Shown here: positions 61,407 through 64,000 of the stretch, piece by piece | How the letters are laid out: each line of letters begins with the position of its first letter | How positions within the stretch are numbered: position 1 is the first letter of the stretch | Assembly: GCA_003347645.1 (NCBI GenBank) | Contig: QDFX01000009.1 | Location: 104,501-168,500 of the forward strand | DNA from: Rhizobiaceae bacterium CPCC 101076 | Lineage (GTDB): Bacteria; Pseudomonadota; Alphaproteobacteria; Rhizobiales; Methylopilaceae | DNA: 64,000 nt | Reading direction: 5' to 3' | Notes under the pieces: model-generated | Databases searched by the model: none | What the model was told of the DNA's origin: nothing | Seen by the model: the letters and a program-made list of their open reading frames with translations, nothing else | Made by a program: the position numbers and the translations under genes

Positions 61407-61705
61407 GCGATATCGACCAGAAGACGATGACTGAACTCGAAGCGGCGGCGTTCCGCCGGCTCGTCCGGCATCTGCGCGAGCGCGCCGACGTGCAGAACAT
61501 CGACATGATGAACCTCGCCGGGTTCTGCCGGAACTGCCTGTCGAACTGGATGAAGGACGCCGCCGACGAAAAGGGCGTGCCGCTGACCAAGGACGAGAGC
61601 CGCGAGCTCGTCTACGGCATGACCTACGACGAGTGGAAGACGAAAAATCAGGCAGAGGCGACGCCGGACCAGCAGAAGGCGTTCGCGGAGCGCCAGGGCC
61701 ACTGA
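61403..61705 (+). CDS. DUF1244 protein
   Basis: A 100-residue conserved protein with RRLVRHLRERADVQNIDMMN, LAGFCRNCLSNWM and ELVYGMTYDEWK, the DUF1244 signature. Its single conserved CxxC (Cys-Arg-Asn-Cys) could hold metal or be redox-active. Start overlaps the amidohydrolase stop (ATGA). Conserved through proteobacteria, function unknown. Confidence 0.93.
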   Translation: MSDIDQKTMTELEAAAFRRLVRHLRERADVQNIDMMNLAGFCRNCLSNWMKDAADEKGVPLTKDESRELVYGMTYDEWKTKNQAEATPDQQKAFAERQGH

Positions 61706-61830
61706 CCACCAATTAAGAGGGCGAACCCCCGCTTTCCACAGGGCTGGGTGCGGGCGTTCAGCTTTTCTTGACCCTGCCAGCCGGGTGGCCCAAACGAGGG
61801 CTCCTCTTTTGTACCCAGTAGGTATCCAGC

Positions 61831-62097
61831 ATGAGCATGGCCATGACCGAACCCTCCCCGACGGATGTCGCGAAGGACCAGCTTCTCTCGATCATCGAGC
61901 GCATCGAGCGTCTCGAAGAGGAGAAGAAGGGCATTTCCGACGACATCAAGGAGGTCTACGCCGAGGCCAAGGGCAATGGCTTCGACACCAAGGTGCTGCG
62001 CAAGGTCATCTCGATCCGCAAGCAGGATTCCGCCGAGCGGCAGGAGCAGGACGCGATCCTGGAGCTTTACCTCAGCGCGCTTGGAATGCCGACCTGA
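61831..62097 (+). CDS. gapR: GapR (DUF2312) nucleoid-associated protein
   Basis: An 88-residue helical protein. GapR tracks overtwisted DNA ahead of replication forks and transcription and stimulates topoisomerases in Caulobacter. The family signature is complete: [49 protein letters not shown] and the C-terminal [15 protein letters not shown]-type promoter element lies in the 125-base spacer before it. Confidence 0.94.
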   Translation: MSMAMTEPSPTDVAKDQLLSIIERIERLEEEKKGISDDIKEVYAEAKGNGFDTKVLRKVISIRKQDSAERQEQDAILELYLSALGMPT

Positions 62098-62116
62098 CGC
62101 AGCGCGCCGGTTTGGA

Positions 62117-62878
62117 TCAGGCGGATGTTCCGCCGTCGATCTTCAGGTTTGCTCCAGTGACGTAGGAGGCTTCGGGGCTTGCGAGATAAGCGACAAGCCC
62201 CGCGACCTCATCATCGACGCCGTATCGCTTCAGCGCGATCATCTCCCGCATCCTGTCCCCGGTGGAGTCTTGCGGCTGGACCTGCCGCCGGGCCTGACGC
62301 AGGAGTTCGGTGTCGATGCGCCCGGGCTGGACATTGTTGATGGTGATGCCGCGCGGCCCGAGGTCGCGGGCGAGACCGCGTGTCAGGCTGGCGACCGCGC
62401 CCTTGGTCATCGCATAGACGCTCGCTCCGCTGGTGGGCATGAAGTCGCTGCTGATACTGCCGATATTGATGATCCTGCCCCCTTGGCCCATGTGCCGCAG
62501 GGCCTCCTGCGTGGCGACGAACAATCCCCGGATGTTCACCGCGATCATCTGATCGAGGTCCTTGAGCGCGTAGTCCTCGATCTTGCCGAGATAGGAGATG
62601 CCGGCATTGTTCACGAGGATGTCGATAGCGCCGAACTCCTCGACGGTCTTCGACACGGCTGCTTTCACATCGTTGACGTCCGCGCTGTCCGCCTGGATCG
62701 AGATCGCTCGACCGCCGTCGGCCTCGATCGTCCGGACCACGACATCCGCGGCCTGCTTTGAATCGGCATAGGTGAAGGCGACCGCCGCGCCTTCATGGCC
62801 GAACCGCCTGGAGATCGCTGCCCCTATCCCGCGAGACCCCCCGGTGACCAGGGCCACCTTGCCAACCAAACCTGCCAT
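62117..62878 (-). CDS. SDR-family oxidoreductase
   Basis: A 253-residue classical short-chain dehydrogenase. TGGSRGIG near residue 12, NNAGI near 91, catalytic Ser in NIGSISSDF (about 141), YAMTK (about 156-160) and C-terminal YVTGANLKIDGG. Arg in GSRGIG-x-A and absence of an acidic residue after beta-2 (TYADSKQAA) are compatible with NADP(H). ATG at 62878 follows GGAGACGG; 62914 is also possible. Substrate unknown; FabG-like or sugar/steroid-type dehydrogenase. Confidence 0.88.
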   Translation of the reverse strand: MAGLVGKVALVTGGSRGIGAAISRRFGHEGAAVAFTYADSKQAADVVVRTIEADGGRAISIQADSADVNDVKAAVSKTVEEFGAIDILVNNAGISYLGKIEDYALKDLDQMIAVNIRGLFVATQEALRHMGQGGRIINIGSISSDFMPTSGASVYAMTKGAVASLTRGLARDLGPRGITINNVQPGRIDTELLRQARRQVQPQDSTGDRMREMIALKRYGVDDEVAGLVAYLASPEASYVTGANLKIDGGTSA

Positions 62879-62998
62879 CGTCCGTCTCCGCGCATTACCG
62901 GATGCGTTGGACATGGAGCGACGATGGCGATGGGGGATGTGCGTTTACGCTTGGCAGACATGAGAAAACCGATGGGTCGGAGCGCCGGCGCAGGGCTT

Positions 62999-63604
62999 CT
63001 AGACGATCAGGCGCTTGCGGATGGCCTGCGCCACCGCATGGACCCGGCTGGTCGAGCCAAGCTTGCGGGCGGCGGAAGCGATGTGGTGCTCAGCCGTCCG
63101 CTCGGAGATGCTGAGGATCTGTCCGATCTCCCAATTGGTTTTTCCACGGCTGCACCAGTAGAGGCACTCGCGTTCGCGCTTGGCCAGCGCCGGAGGATGG
63201 CTCGCCGCGTGATTTGAATCGAGCTCGGCGGGATCTGTGATGCCCACGATCGCGATCCCACCCGTGAAGCTGCCGACCTTGATGTCGCAATAACCTCGCG
63301 AGATGATCCCCGCCGGCGGGCCCACCGATCTCAGCACGCGGTAATGGGCGAGAAGCTCGCCGCCCGTCTTGATCGTCTGCTCGATCCTGCTCTCCAGCTC
63401 CGGGCGATCCTCGGCGTGGACGCGGCTCAGGAATTCACCCGACGGTATCCCTTCGAGTGCCCGGTCCGGCTCGATCGAGAACACGCTCGCCACCATGGGG
63501 GAGACGGTGACCAGATCGAGGCAGATGCTCCAGTCCCACGTCCCGAGGAAACGGGAGCCGGCCGCGATATAGGGTTGCAGGATGTCTGCCGTACTCTCTG
63601 TCAT
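62999..63604 (-). CDS. PAS-LuxR transcriptional regulator
   Basis: A 201-residue regulator with an N-terminal PAS fold (GTWDWSICLDLVTVSPMVAS, FLSRVHAEDRPELESRIEQT, RVLRSVGPPAGIISRGYCDI) and a C-terminal LuxR helix-turn-helix (LAKRERECLYWCSRGKTNWE, IGQILSISERTAEHHIASAA). No receiver domain. ATG at 63604 follows GGGGGA. It lies 121 bases upstream of the SDR gene on the same strand, so it may control it. Confidence 0.88.
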   Translation of the reverse strand: MTESTADILQPYIAAGSRFLGTWDWSICLDLVTVSPMVASVFSIEPDRALEGIPSGEFLSRVHAEDRPELESRIEQTIKTGGELLAHYRVLRSVGPPAGIISRGYCDIKVGSFTGGIAIVGITDPAELDSNHAASHPPALAKRERECLYWCSRGKTNWEIGQILSISERTAEHHIASAARKLGSTSRVHAVAQAIRKRLIV

Positions 63605-63846
63605 CGGCTCCCCCGCCGTCACGCCAATGTGAAGGCCTAGGGAACAGGGTTGTGCCCCGCAACTCGGGCAATCCCCGAACATCGGTTGTCATTTGGTCCT
63701 GCTAGGATGTCCGTTTTCCTGCAAATATCTGTATTTCTTATGTTTATCCCGTCGCCGATAGCCCCTTGTTGCAAGGCCGTGACATTAGCTCGCGGATCGG
63801 AGTTTCCACAGCGGCGATCGGCCTGAAGTCGAGGCCTCGAAAGGGC

Positions 63847-64000
63847 CTACGGGTGAGCGCGCGGGAAACCGTGGCGTTCCGAGAGCGCGATCAGGATCGC
63901 GTCCTTGTCGGCGATCAGGGCGCGTCCCTCGAACGAGCCGGTCTGATGAGGCGGCTTCTCTCCCTCCGCCAGCATCAATAACGGAAGGGATTGATTGCCC
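63847..64000 (-). CDS. DUF3088-like protein, C-terminal part (gene continues beyond the window)
   Basis: The last 50 codons are visible, ending at TAG 63847-63849. The encoded end NQSLPLLMLAEGEKPPHQTG, SFEGRALIADKDAILIALSE, RHGFPRAHP resembles the C terminus of DUF3088 proteins (thioredoxin-like fold). Start and full length cannot be seen. About 240 bases lie between this stop and the start of the PAS-LuxR gene; they contain no gene. Confidence 0.72.
   Translation of the reverse strand, partial: GNQSLPLLMLAEGEKPPHQTGSFEGRALIADKDAILIALSERHGFPRAHP

Noticed and set aside
63766-63981. 71-codon plus-strand frame at the right edge
   Set aside because: It is antisense to the DUF3088-like C-terminal coding frame, which has recognisable protein sequence.

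Overview
The window is GC-rich, densely coded DNA from an alphaproteobacterium, most likely a Hyphomicrobiales (Rhizobiales) member close to the Bradyrhizobiaceae/Xanthobacteraceae. Evidence for this is the divergent cbbF/cbbR pair of a Calvin-cycle locus, a GapR (DUF2312) protein, small DUF1127, DUF1236, DUF1244 and DUF1036 proteins typical of this order, a 41-residue L36, and a GTTC-N7-GTTC LexA box of the alphaproteobacterial type. No rRNA, tRNA, CRISPR array, integrase or insertion sequence was seen.

Layout. 1-2060: start of a class I fructose-bisphosphatase gene (minus) and divergent cbbR. 2186-12306: a sigma-54 activator followed by an eight-gene operon behind a -24/-12 promoter. It encodes 3-hydroxybutyrate dehydrogenase, a complete LivFGHM-type ABC importer with its binding protein, a thiolase and acetoacetyl-CoA synthetase, that is, uptake of a small carboxylate and its conversion to acetyl-CoA. 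12400-15443: a membrane-anchored TPR sensor-like protein and a SphA/MetA-type outer-membrane protein. 15901-28119: a sulfatase locus with two tandemly related arylsulfatases, two copies of a small antisense C2HC protein, two HAD-type hydrolases (one exported), the formylglycine-generating enzyme that would activate the sulfatases, small membrane proteins, a DUF1254/DUF1214 protein and a YibI/YibH-like DUF3302-HlyD pair. Two homologous GTTAC-N-GTAAC operators lie before two of its transcription units. I consider this the most interesting system in the window.

28145-38821: housekeeping and small orphan genes (LssY-C, DUF2066, SelO, 2-hydroxyacid dehydrogenase, SelT/W-like protein, Tat-exported MBL hydrolase, DUF559, several short secreted proteins, a cupin, DUF1127 and a small cysteine protein behind a LexA box). 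38880-41160: an AT-richer, probably acquired insert with an OLD-family ATPase/TOPRIM nuclease and a divergent small WYL-like protein, a likely anti-phage or DNA-maintenance module.

41522-48247: gltB and gltD with a glutathione S-transferase gene between them. 48414-57903: envelope genes (SGNH/DUF459 protein, GH103 lytic transglycosylase, galU, a beta-barrel protein, KdsD-type isomerase, a MotA/MotB-like stator pair, NfeD and an SPFH protein). 58098-64000: rpmJ, a TPR protein, DUF1036, a DMT exporter, N-formylglutamate amidohydrolase, DUF1244, GapR, an SDR, a PAS-LuxR regulator and the end of a DUF3088-like gene. Four copies of a family of palindromic intergenic repeats lie at 36649, 37627, 48255 and 52051.

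All assignments come from reading the sequence and recalling family features; no database search was run. Long open frames antisense to real genes are common in this GC-rich DNA and were left out.
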